64,000 nt of DNA from positions 1 to 64,000 of the forward strand of contig DASXTC010000056.1 in NCBI GenBank assembly GCA_036505635.1, given 5' to 3'. A program made the position numbers and the translations under genes. The stretch comes from DASXTC01 sp036505635. GTDB taxonomy: Bacteria; Acidobacteriota; Polarisedimenticolia; JACPZX01; DASXTC01. The notes beneath the pieces are model-generated. The model saw only the letters and a program-made list of their open reading frames with translations. It was not told the origin of the DNA and ran no database searches. This document shows, piece after piece, positions 1 to 7,015 of this stretch. Position 1 is the first letter of the stretch. Each line of letters opens with the position of its first letter.

Positions 1-139
1 TCGAGCTGGAAGAGCTCGGTGCGACACGGTAGATCGAGTCGATTGTCGACCCAGCCACAACAACGGCCTCGGGAATCGTGGCCTTCGTACCCTCGACAAC
101 GATGAGTTCGAGAACCCCGCGGAAATTCGCGCTTTCCAA
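1..139 (-). CDS. Possible partial ORF of a sixth integron cassette, cut by the window edge
   Basis: Left of the attC ending at 180 a new cassette begins (minus strand, from the R' core at 186). An uninterrupted frame runs from a TTG at 139 to the window edge, reading LESANFRGVLELIVVEG and on. There is no ATG in the visible part, an in-frame stop lies just upstream, and no Shine-Dalgarno is evident, so this could be non-coding or have its real start elsewhere. No function can be assigned. Confidence 0.25.
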   Translation of the reverse strand, partial: MESANFRGVLELIVVEGTKATIPEAVVVAGSTIDSIYRVAPSSSSS

Positions 140-179
140 AACCAGCTATGAGCGGTATCGAGGATGGTGTTCAAAGTGC

Positions 180-273
180 ACCTAACGCCCACGCTCACGC
201 GCGGCGGGCGAGCGTGCGGACGATGTCCGCGCCGAGCCTGCCGCCCGCCGGCGCGTGCAGCGTGTAGTTAGCT
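180..273 (-). repeat. attC recombination site 1 (end of cassette A)
   Basis: Read on the minus strand the site runs from the R'' core AGCTAAC (273-267) to the R' core GTTAGGT (186-180), enclosing about 94 bases of imperfect palindrome rich in GC. R'' is the exact reverse complement of the bases at the start of the same cassette (GTTAGCT at 809-803), as expected for a cassette excised and inserted by an integron integrase. The core follows the known GTTRRRY consensus. The inner sequence closely resembles attC 2 and attC 4. Confidence 0.9.
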
Positions 274-783
274 GTCGCATACAGACCCCTCGCCACGAAG
301 TGAACCATCTGGACAGCAGACCCACCCTTCAGGACAACACGAGGGAACGTGGAAATAGACTGATGCCTTTCCGAGGCATGCATGGACGAGGTAGCTTGGA
401 GCGACGCCATTGATGACTAGCGGCTTTCGCCCTGGAGCCACGAGATAGCAGCCAAGGCCGCCATTGCCCTGGCTCGGCACACGAAACTCAGTACTGACCT
501 TGCCGTCCACGAAGATCAAGACGTTAGCCGACACTTGGGTGACCGACACGCCCTTGGGGCGAAGACAGGCAGCTGTCCTTTCCAGGCCCCAGTCGAGATG
601 CTCATCGCCCCCGACTTCAGGAGAGAAAAATCCAACAACCATCGGTCCCTTCACGATGAACGTTTCTCGCTCCTTCGGCTGGACAAGGCCGGTCTCTGCG
701 GGCGCGATCACGCCGACCTCGGAAGCAATGCACAGGCTGATGGCGGCAACAGCTCGTATCAACTTCCAACGACGGTTAGCCAT
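268..783 (-). CDS. Cassette A: exported small protein of unknown function
   Basis: A 171-residue protein with a typical Sec signal (basic MANRRWKLIR, then a hydrophobic stretch of about 18 residues) followed by a soluble domain. The C-terminal 45 residues are Cys-rich (including SCCPEGWVCC), which suggests disulfides in an extracytoplasmic protein. I chose the ATG at 783; a GTG nine bases further upstream is possible. The TAA stop lies inside the R'' core of its attC, so gene and recombination site are fused to the base. I do not recognise the family. Confidence 0.7.
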   Translation of the reverse strand: MANRRWKLIRAVAAISLCIASEVGVIAPAETGLVQPKERETFIVKGPMVVGFFSPEVGGDEHLDWGLERTAACLRPKGVSVTQVSANVLIFVDGKVSTEFRVPSQGNGGLGCYLVAPGRKPLVINGVAPSYLVHACLGKASVYFHVPSCCPEGWVCCPDGSLRGEGSVCDS

Positions 784-802
784 GCAGGACACTCTTTCGT
801 AC

Positions 803-896
803 AGCTAACGCTCGCCATAACCCGCGGTGGGCGAGAGTGCGGACGAAGTCCGCGCCGAGCCCGACGCCCGCCGTCGGGTTGATGGCGTTGTTAGAC
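803..896 (-). repeat. attC recombination site 2 (end of cassette B)
   Basis: On the minus strand it runs from R'' GTCTAAC (896-890) to R' core GTTAGCT (809-803). R'' is complementary to the start of cassette B (GTTAGAC at 1417-1411). The internal arms are nearly identical to attC 1 and attC 4, the signature of a chromosomal-type array in which attC sites resemble each other more than the cassette genes do. Confidence 0.9.
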
Positions 897-1406
897 GTCT
901 GATTGCACCTCTGGTTCGCATGACGCCTCGATCGAAACGCGTGTTTCTGCCGAGTAGATCGTCTGTTGCCTTTCACCTGAACAGCCGGACTTGTACAAGT
1001 CGACGTGGAACCGTATGCTTCCTTCCGCACTGCCTTCAGGGACCTCTGGAACACGCATATTCCAACTCCAGGCTTTTCGTTCGCCTCGACGTAGCCTGAA
1101 GTACGGGCCAGACTCTTGACGCACCTTTACTTCTATGACTTCCTCGCCTCGTTTCAACGTCCAACCCCATGTCCAACCAAGGCACGCCTTTCGGGTACGT
1201 GAGCCAATTGGGTAAAGATCGAACTGGACTGCAACGTTGTCCCCAACTCTAATGCTGGGACTCGGGAGAATGGCAGTCAACCTGTATTCAGGATCCGTCA
1301 GGAGTGCAGGGAAAAGGCCTTGACGCGGCGAGGCGCATGAAGAATCGAAGAGCGTGAGCGCAATGAGGAAGGTCAAAGTACGCACAGTCAGGCCCTGCAT
1401 CCTCAT
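891..1406 (-). CDS. Cassette B: exported small protein of unknown function
   Basis: A 171-residue protein. The first 25 residues form a signal peptide (basic start, then LTFLIALTLF) ending DSSCAS; a Cys at the end could be lipidated, but the lipobox is weak because Asp occupies the -3 position. The mature part looks all-beta, with alternating hydrophobic residues and a segment (PSPSIRVGDNVAVQFDLYP) reminiscent of a secreted immunoglobulin-like fold; that is only an impression. The ATG is five bases from the R' core, so the leader is minimal, and the TAA stop lies in R''. No recognised family. Confidence 0.7.
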   Translation of the reverse strand: MRMQGLTVRTLTFLIALTLFDSSCASPRQGLFPALLTDPEYRLTAILPSPSIRVGDNVAVQFDLYPIGSRTRKACLGWTWGWTLKRGEEVIEVKVRQESGPYFRLRRGERKAWSWNMRVPEVPEGSAEGSIRFHVDLYKSGCSGERQQTIYSAETRVSIEASCEPEVQSDV

Positions 1407-1410
1407 GTAC

Positions 1411-1536
1411 GTCTAACGCTCCGCATAACCCGCGGCGGCCGCGTACAACCTCTCGACATCGGCCGCCCGCCCCGACCCCAACCCCGCACACCCAACGACG
1501 CCCGCGGCCGGCGTCGGGTTCATGCGGTAGTTCGGC
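1411..1536 (-). repeat. attC recombination site 3 (end of cassette C), longer variant
   Basis: R'' GCCGAAC (1536-1530) to R' GTTAGAC (1417-1411) on the minus strand, about 126 bases against about 94 for the others because the central loop is expanded. R'' matches the start of cassette C (GTTCGGC at 1996-1990). The outer arms keep the GCGTCGGGTT / AACCCGCGGC pairing seen in the neighbouring sites. Confidence 0.88.
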
Positions 1537-1542
1537 AGCCTG

Positions 1543-1974
1543 TCACTTACACATCTGTTCATCGAACTGTACTGACCAGTTCGTGTAGGCACCACGGACA
1601 CCCACTCCACACACCAGCAGATCGACCCGACTATTCTGCTTGACCTCCAGCTTCAGATCGGTAGACCGCCAAGCCGTCGGTCCTGTATCGGTCGGATCAT
1701 AGGGGTCACGGGACTGTACCCACACGTAGTAGACCCCTCCTCCTTCAACCCATGCACAGGCCGCTTCGCCACCTGCCAGAGTGAGTGTGGGCCCACCTCT
1801 GATCACCACCTGCGCATATCGGATGTTGAGCACGCCGTTGTTCTCTGGGCGTTCCACGCAGATCTGGGCCGTGAGGTGAGGAATCCAGCGCGGCCAAGTC
1901 CGTACCGTCGCCGCGATGGAGCCCGCGCCAAGGATGGCCGCCGCCATGAGTGCGAGCTTCAGGAATTGTTTCAC
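1543..1974 (-). CDS. Cassette C: exported small protein of unknown function
   Basis: A 143-residue protein with an N-terminal signal (MKQFLKLALMAAAILGAGSI) and a mature domain holding four Cys, including a C-terminal pair in LLVCG and EQMCK. The start is GTG at 1974, preceded by the good ribosome site AGAGGGCGG, so this cassette brings its own translation signal. The product is probably periplasmic or secreted. I recognise no domain. Confidence 0.7.
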   Translation of the reverse strand: MKQFLKLALMAAAILGAGSIAATVRTWPRWIPHLTAQICVERPENNGVLNIRYAQVVIRGGPTLTLAGGEAACAWVEGGGVYYVWVQSRDPYDPTDTGPTAWRSTDLKLEVKQNSRVDLLVCGVGVRGAYTNWSVQFDEQMCK

Positions 1975-1989
1975 CCCGCCCTCTTGTCT

Positions 1990-2083
1990 GCCGAACGCTC
2001 ACCATAACCCGCGGTGGGCGAGAGTGCGGACGAAGTCCGCCCCGAGCCCGACGCCCACCGCCGGGTTCATGGTGTAGTTAGAT
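1990..2083 (-). repeat. attC recombination site 4 (end of cassette D)
   Basis: R'' ATCTAAC (2083-2077) to R' GTTCGGC (1996-1990) on the minus strand. R'' is complementary to the start of cassette D (GTTAGAT at 2559-2553). The body is almost the same as attC 2, differing by a few bases. Confidence 0.9.
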
Positions 2084-2110
2084 TGCGCAGGAAACTGAAA
2101 TGTTGCCCGG

Positions 2111-2536
2111 CTACTTTGGCAGTTTGACAACCACCTGCTCCTCACACCCGAAAGCTGCTGAGCCGCTGACGATCACAGTTCTCTGAGCCTCAGACCATGT
2201 CGCCGGGCCAGGGAACAACGGGCAGCTCTCTACAGTTGTCATGACCCTCGACTCTCGGTCGTAGAGATGCCTGGCAGTGTCGGTCTCCAAGAGTACGAAA
2301 CGACCAGAGGGCGAGACCGAAAACCACGGGCCACAGCCCAGCTTTTTCGACCGATCGAAGAGACACCTTGAGAAGGAAGTTACGTACCAACGATCGCTGG
2401 CTTCGTCGCCGTGGTGGACTGGTCGCGAGGCCGCACCTTCGACGAGTCGCAAACCAGAACGACGAGCACTTTGGGCCACAGTCGCACCAAGCATCAAGAC
2501 GACACCGAGTACTAGCGCGCGTGACCTAGGGGTCAT
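2111..2536 (-). CDS. Cassette D: exported small protein of unknown function
   Basis: A 141-residue protein with a signal peptide (MTPRSRALVLGVVLMLGATVAQSA) and a short mature domain with four Cys. The segment GPWFSVSPSGRFVLLETD resembles one blade of a beta-propeller, but the protein is too short for a propeller. Starts at ATG 2536. No family recognised. Confidence 0.68.
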   Translation of the reverse strand: MTPRSRALVLGVVLMLGATVAQSARRSGLRLVEGAASRPVHHGDEASDRWYVTSFSRCLFDRSKKLGCGPWFSVSPSGRFVLLETDTARHLYDRESRVMTTVESCPLFPGPATWSEAQRTVIVSGSAAFGCEEQVVVKLPK

Positions 2537-2552
2537 GACTCGTTCCAGAGCA

Positions 2553-2646
2553 ATCTAACGCCAGGCATAACCTGCGGCGGCGAACGCCGCGCCTGACATC
2601 ACGATACCAACCTGCCGCCGCCGACAGGTTAATGCCGTAGTTAGAA
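2553..2646 (-). repeat. attC recombination site 5 (end of cassette E)
   Basis: R'' TTCTAAC (2646-2640) to R' GTTAGAT (2559-2553) on the minus strand. R'' matches the first bases of cassette E (GTTAGAA at 3140-3134). The inner arms have diverged most from the other sites but keep a perfect inverted repeat around CAGGTTAATGCC / GGCATAACCTG. Confidence 0.88.
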
Positions 2647-2658
2647 GGCGTAGCGTGT

Positions 2659-3120
2659 TCAATGGTTCTCGACAGAATCATTCTCAGGATGTCGAACGAG
2701 CACAACGGCTTTTCCTGACATCAGTACAGGGATCTGTAGGGGTGCGTGGCCCGAGCCGGGCGGTCGCCAACCCACGACATAGAACCACTTCTCAGGACAA
2801 CACAAGAATTGCAGTGACACTGCAGCGACCCTCCACAGAGCAGGGTCCGGCACATACTTCGCTAGTTCACGTCGTGAGATCTCGACTGCCTCGTTCAACG
2901 GAAGAGGAGGCGGAACGGTGCCGGGGCCAGACCAGTCGGGTTCCGCGGATAGCGAGTCAGAATCGATGGTGCTGGTCCAACTCCGGCCGAGTACAGTGTT
3001 GATAAGGGTTTGGGACTCTGAGATGACGCCATTCGTCACGTCTACACTCGGTCGCACAAGTGTCGTGCAAGCTGGGAGAACCACAACGAAGCCGCATATG
3101 ACTACGAACACCCGGTTCAT
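2659..3120 (-). CDS. Cassette E: small lipoprotein of unknown function (first cassette of the array)
   Basis: A 153-residue protein whose first 18 residues form a lipoprotein signal (MNRVFVVICGFVVVLPAC, lipobox LPAC, then TT), so it should be anchored to a membrane by lipidated Cys18. The mature part has a Pro-rich linker (GPGTVPPPLPL) and a C-terminal domain with the segment FLCCPEKWFYVVGWRPPG. It is the cassette nearest the integrase remnant, the best-expressed position in a working integron. Family unknown. Confidence 0.72.
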   Translation of the reverse strand: MNRVFVVICGFVVVLPACTTLVRPSVDVTNGVISESQTLINTVLGRSWTSTIDSDSLSAEPDWSGPGTVPPPLPLNEAVEISRRELAKYVPDPALWRVAAVSLQFLCCPEKWFYVVGWRPPGSGHAPLQIPVLMSGKAVVLVRHPENDSVENH

Positions 3121-3133
3121 GGACGATTGAGCC

Positions 3134-3311
3134 TTCTAACTAAATCTCTAATGATCTTGATAGCGGGACGGGCAGAGTTCCATGTGGGCCGGAGGGAGCG
3201 AACCTGCCTGGCCGCCAAGTGCCCACTACCTCTCACTTTATACCATGGATTCCCGCGTGCGAGACGTTGATATCTTGCGAGGGAGATGCCGTGTAGCACG
3301 GGCGGGGGCCT
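3134..3311 (-). other. Probable attI-side junction between cassette array and integrase remnant
   Basis: The first cassette starts at a GTTAGAA core (3140-3134, minus strand). No second core or attC-like palindrome lies upstream, as expected for the asymmetric attI site rather than another attC. The 170 bases up to the integrase stop contain no gene I can support and no clear promoter for the array. Confidence 0.5.
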
Positions 3312-3430
3312 TCAGAGCCTGTCCACAGACCTGAGGATCCCCATACCGCCACGATTCATTACATGGGTGTACGTCATGGTGGTGACGTCCGAGTCTCCCA
3401 GCAGGCCTGCACAGTCCGGATGCGGTACCT
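3312..3430 (-). pseudogene. intI: Integron integrase (IntI) C-terminal remnant, frameshifted
   Basis: On the minus strand 3401-3312 reads LGDSDVTTMTYTHVMNRGG and on to RSVDRL-stop, the characteristic end of IntI tyrosine recombinases with the catalytic Tyr in TYTHV. Directly upstream, in another frame, 3427-3404 reads YRIRTVQA, the segment that precedes it in the family. The two are joined by TG where a full codon is expected, so one base has been lost. Further upstream the homology fades, an in-frame stop appears, and the M28 peptidase gene begins at 3505. The gene is therefore dead. It points the same way as the cassettes with its 3' end towards them, the rarer inverted integron arrangement. 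Confidence 0.8.
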
Positions 3431-3504
3431 TCAGCCCTTAAGCGGCCCACCACTTCCGAGACAGGCGTGTAGAGACTCGAAGCCTCATCGAGCGGCCACA
3501 CCCG

Positions 3505-4935
3505 CTACCGGCGTCGGGCACCCTCCGGAGCGGGCGGTGGGATCGGCGGGCGGGGAAGGGTGCCGGGCGCATCGGCGAGGGCCCACGCGGCCCCCGTCAT
3601 CGCCGCGGCGGCCTGCTGCAGCTCCGAGGGGTCCACTTTGTCGAGGGTGTCGGCCTGCGTGTGGTGCCAGTCGAAGTAGCGGGAAGACTCTAGGCTGAGC
3701 CCCAGCAGCGGCACGCCGCCGGTCTCCAGCGGCGAGATGTCGGCTCCGCCGTGCCCCTCGGTGAACCGCGCGGCCCCAATGGGCGCCAGCAGCGGTGCCA
3801 GCAGGTCGGCGAGCATCCGGACCCCGCCCTCACCCATGCGCCCGGACAGTCCCACGGCCCGCGATGCGCCCGAGTCAGCCTCGATGGCGGCCACGTGCTT
3901 GTCCAGCTCCGCCTGGTGGGCGTCTCGATAGGCTCGACCGCCCCTCAGACCGTTCTCCTCGTTGGCGAACAGCACGGCGCGGACCGTCCGGCGCGGCGGC
4001 GGCCCCGCCGCGATGACGCGCATCGCCTCGAGCACGATCGCGCAGCCCGCGCCGTCGTCGATCGCTCCCGCGCCGACGTCCCACGAGTCGAGGTGGGCCC
4101 CGATCAGAATGATCTCCTCTGGCTTCTCACGACCCCGGATCTCCCCCACCACGTTGGCTCCCTCCCGGTCCGGATCCGCGCGGGCCCCCATGAAGAGGGA
4201 GACGCGGACCTCCCGGCCGGATTCGGTGAGCCGGTGGATCAGCATGGCGTCCTCGATCGTCACGGCCGCGGCCGGTATCTTCGGAGCATCGTCGGCATAC
4301 CGCATCGCGCCCGTGTGCGGCGTGCGAAGCGTGGCCGTGGCCACCGAACGCACCAGCGCCGCCACCGCCCCCAACCGGGCCGCGTCGGACGCGCCCTGCC
4401 CGCGGTACTTGACGGCTCGGCCGTAGTCGGCGAACTCCTCGCCAGTTCTGATAAAGGGGTTGTCGTACAGAACGATCTTTCCCGCCACCTTCTCCTTGCC
4501 CAGGGCGGCCAGCTCCTCGCCGGAGCCGACTACCACGACGGGCGCCGTGATCCCGTCCGGTGGCGTGCCGACCGACCCTCCCAGGCCGAGGATGACGAGC
4601 GGCTGATCGACCGGGTCGACGATCCGCGCGCGCTCCTCGCCGCGGATCCAGACGGGGACCATCACGGCCTCGAGATGGACCGGCACCCCGTCCTTCTCGA
4701 ACTCCGATTTCGCCCAGGCGACCGCCCTGGGCTCGGCGGCCGAGCCGGCCAGCCGCGCCCCGATCGTGTCGGTGAGCACTCTCAGCCGGGCGTAGGCCGA
4801 GGGGGTCTTCAGGGCCTCGGCGACGATGGAGGAGGCGCGCGACACGCCGGGGAGCGCCGGGTCCGCCGAAGGGGACCGGGACCAGGAGACGGCCAGCAGC
4901 GCGAGGACGAGCAAGACGGGCTTCCGAGTCGGCAT
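3505..4935 (-). CDS. Secreted M28-family zinc metallopeptidase (carboxypeptidase Q-like)
   Basis: A 476-residue protein with a signal peptide at 1-25 and a protease-associated-type domain inserted at about 130-240. The M28 dinuclear zinc site is complete: His281 and Asp293 (GAHLDSWD, AIDDGAG), the catalytic Glu pair 326-327 (NEENG), Asp354 (EADSG) and His425 (WHHTQ). It should cleave amino acids or dipeptides outside the cytoplasm. The frame stays open far upstream, but ATG 4935 gives the signal peptide and has a -10-like TAGAAT eight bases before it. The short Pro-rich tail (PRPPIPPPAP) looks disordered. Confidence 0.88.
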   Translation of the reverse strand: MPTRKPVLLVLALLAVSWSRSPSADPALPGVSRASSIVAEALKTPSAYARLRVLTDTIGARLAGSAAEPRAVAWAKSEFEKDGVPVHLEAVMVPVWIRGEERARIVDPVDQPLVILGLGGSVGTPPDGITAPVVVVGSGEELAALGKEKVAGKIVLYDNPFIRTGEEFADYGRAVKYRGQGASDAARLGAVAALVRSVATATLRTPHTGAMRYADDAPKIPAAAVTIEDAMLIHRLTESGREVRVSLFMGARADPDREGANVVGEIRGREKPEEIILIGAHLDSWDVGAGAIDDGAGCAIVLEAMRVIAAGPPPRRTVRAVLFANEENGLRGGRAYRDAHQAELDKHVAAIEADSGASRAVGLSGRMGEGGVRMLADLLAPLLAPIGAARFTEGHGGADISPLETGGVPLLGLSLESSRYFDWHHTQADTLDKVDPSELQQAAAAMTGAAWALADAPGTLPRPPIPPPAPEGARRR

Positions 4936-4943
4936 GGTCCGGC

Positions 4944-4949
4944 ATTCTA
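4944..4949 (-). promoter_or_regulatory. -10-like element for the M28 peptidase, leaderless spacing
   Basis: TAGAAT on the minus strand ends eight bases before the ATG at 4935, with no Shine-Dalgarno between. No good -35 is visible. It lies just past the stop of the preceding gene, suggesting a separate transcription start. Confidence 0.45.
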
Positions 4950-4982
4950 GACGAGACGGGCGCCGCGTGGGAAGGGCACCCT

Positions 4983-5420
4983 TCACTCGAAGTAGTGCCG
5001 GAAGGGGTTCCCCCCTCCGGCGCGCGCCAGGTAATAAAGATGGAGCAGCGCGAAGATGAGGTCGCCGGCTCCCAGGAGGAGAAACGCGGGCGGATAGGAG
5101 AAGGCCAGTACCGCGGCGATCAGAAAGACCGCCCCCATCCCCCTGCCCACGATCGCCACGACCACGTTGCCCAGGTAGCGCCCCGGATGGATCGCCGGGA
5201 GCATGTAGAAAAGCGCCGCCATCACGAGGAAGACACCGATGAAGCGCAGGTAGATCTGCTCCCCGGGCATCGGGATCTCCAGGAACCACGAACCGAACCC
5301 CGGGGCGGCCAGATTGATGATCGCGAAGGTGAAGTCGTAGAGACTCCCCGCCACCAGCGTGACCCTGAGCTTGCGGCCCGCCGCCTCGCGCTCCGCCTCG
5401 CCTTCGAATGCCTCGCTCAC
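4983..5420 (-). CDS. Small four-helix membrane protein of unknown function
   Basis: About 145 residues with roughly four hydrophobic segments (from about residues 18, 46, 75 and 98) and a short C-terminal tail ending FRHYFE. I chose GTG 5420 because it overlaps the hyuB stop in a GTGA junction, the coupling used throughout this window; an upstream ATG at 5438 inside hyuB is the alternative. Co-transcription with hydantoinase genes might hint at transport or membrane association, but four helices are few for a transporter. No family recognised. Confidence 0.65.
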   Translation of the reverse strand: MSEAFEGEAEREAAGRKLRVTLVAGSLYDFTFAIINLAAPGFGSWFLEIPMPGEQIYLRFIGVFLVMAALFYMLPAIHPGRYLGNVVVAIVGRGMGAVFLIAAVLAFSYPPAFLLLGAGDLIFALLHLYYLARAGGGNPFRHYFE

Positions 5421-7015
5421 TCCGGCCTCCGTCCCCATCCTCCGCCACCGGGAGTCTCGATCGTGAGGGTGTCCCCGGCGGCAACCTTCCTCCGGAACTT
5501 GCCCGGGAGAGGCTCCTGCTCGCGTCCGTGCGCCAGCGTGTCACGACCCGCCAGGCCCGGCTCTCCCCCCTGAGCGCCCCACGGGGCGCGTTTCCGGCGC
5601 TCGGCGAGCAGCGTGACCTCGGCCGCCGACAGGAAACGATACTCGCGGATGATCCCGTCACCGCCGCGATGGAGCCCGGCCCCTCCCGACCCGCGCCGCA
5701 GCGTGTAGCGCGTCATCCGGAGCGGCAGGACGCGTTCGAGCGCCTCGATGGGCGTGTTGAGCGAGTTGGTCATGTGCGTGTGCACTCCCGACAGACCGTC
5801 CCGGTCGGGACGCGCGCCCATGCCTCCCGCGATCGTCTCGTAGTAGGCGAACGGCGCCCCCGTGGCCGGGTCCACCCCGCCCAGGGTCAGATTGTTCATC
5901 GTCCCGCTGCTGGCGGCGGGGATCCTCTCCGGGATCGCCTTCGCCAGCGCCCCGAAGAGGAGATCCACGATCCTCTGAGAGGTCTCGACGTTTCCGCCGG
6001 CCACGGCGGCCGGGGGCCTCGCGTTGAGCACGCTCCCTTCCGGCGCGATGATCTCCAGCGGCATGTCGCAGCCGTCGTTGGCCGGAGACTCGGGCGGCAG
6101 CAGGCACCGGAACACATAGAGGACCGCCGACCGCGTGATGGCCTCCACCGCGTTGAGGGGACCCGCGACCTGAGGCGCCGAACCGGTGAAATCGATCGTC
6201 GCGCGGCCCCCGCGAATGGCGATCGACACGCACAGGGGGATCGCCTCCGGTGTGAACCCGTCGTCATCGAGCCAGTCCGTGGATGTGTAGAGACCGTCGG
6301 GGATCCGTTCGATGGCGTCCGACATCAGGCGCGCGGCGTAGTCGAGGAGGTGACGGGCGTAGGACCGGACCTCCGCAAGCCCGTGCCGTTCGATGAGCGC
6401 GGCCAGCCGCCTCTCCCCGACGCGGTTGGCGGCCACCTGCGCCATCAGGTCCCCCACCCTCTCCGCGGGGGTGCGCACGTTGGCGAGGATCACGCGCATC
6501 AGGTCGGGATGCGGCTCGCCCCCCACGATGAAACGCACCGGCGGAAGCCTCAGGCCTTCCTGATAGATCTCGGTGGCGAGGGGCATCGAGCCGGGCGACA
6601 TCCCGCCCACGTCGCTGTGGTGGGCGCGGTTGGCCAGGTAGAAGTCTGGACGCCCCGCCGGCGCGCCTGCAGCGGGCGCGACGTAGAGAGGGGCCACCAG
6701 CGTGAGATCGGGCAGATGGGTGCCGCCATGGAACGGATCGTTGAGGAGCGCCATCTCGCCAGGCGCCAGGTGAAACTCGGCAAGCGCGGCGCGCACGGAG
6801 GCGGGCATCGAGCCGAGGTGCACCGGCATGTGATCGCCCTGCGCGATCAGACGCCCCTCGGCGTCGAAAAGCGCGCAGGAGAAATCGCGGCGCTCCTTGA
6901 TGTTGGGCGAGTAGGCGCTGCGCTGAAGCGCCGCCCCCATCTCCTCGGCGATCGAGGAGAAGAGGACCCGGAAGACCTCCAGCCGGACCGGATCCGCCTC
7001 CTGCCGGTGGCTCAC
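5417..7015 (-). CDS. hyuB: Hydantoinase B / 5-oxoprolinase beta-type subunit
   Basis: A 532-residue HyuB-family protein, the second subunit of ATP-dependent hydantoinases, 5-oxoprolinases and related acetone-carboxylase-like enzymes. Family segments are clear: RLEVFRVLFSSIAEEMG near the N-terminus, the sequence ALLNDPFHGGTHLPDL, LANRAHHSDVGG, and the glycine-rich end TIETPGGGGWG. GTG 7015 overlaps the hyuA stop as GTGA, giving tight 1:1 coupling of the subunits. Substrate (hydantoin, 5-oxoproline or other cyclic amide) cannot be read from sequence. Confidence 0.9.
   Translation of the reverse strand: MSHRQEADPVRLEVFRVLFSSIAEEMGAALQRSAYSPNIKERRDFSCALFDAEGRLIAQGDHMPVHLGSMPASVRAALAEFHLAPGEMALLNDPFHGGTHLPDLTLVAPLYVAPAAGAPAGRPDFYLANRAHHSDVGGMSPGSMPLATEIYQEGLRLPPVRFIVGGEPHPDLMRVILANVRTPAERVGDLMAQVAANRVGERRLAALIERHGLAEVRSYARHLLDYAARLMSDAIERIPDGLYTSTDWLDDDGFTPEAIPLCVSIAIRGGRATIDFTGSAPQVAGPLNAVEAITRSAVLYVFRCLLPPESPANDGCDMPLEIIAPEGSVLNARPPAAVAGGNVETSQRIVDLLFGALAKAIPERIPAASSGTMNNLTLGGVDPATGAPFAYYETIAGGMGARPDRDGLSGVHTHMTNSLNTPIEALERVLPLRMTRYTLRRGSGGAGLHRGGDGIIREYRFLSAAEVTLLAERRKRAPWGAQGGEPGLAGRDTLAHGREQEPLPGKFRRKVAAGDTLTIETPGGGGWGRRPE

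Noticed and set aside
180..2646. Regularly spaced similar repeats considered as a CRISPR array
   Set aside because: Repeats are about 94-126 bases, palindromic, 600 bases apart and enclose genes; cores follow attC rules.
3238..3501. 87-codon frame over the integrase remnant
   Set aside because: It is in the wrong frame relative to the integrase end; homology is only seen when the frameshift is allowed for.
4936..5661. Upstream extension of the M28 peptidase frame
   Set aside because: Would overlap two other genes and bury the signal peptide; ATG 4935 gives a normal precursor.
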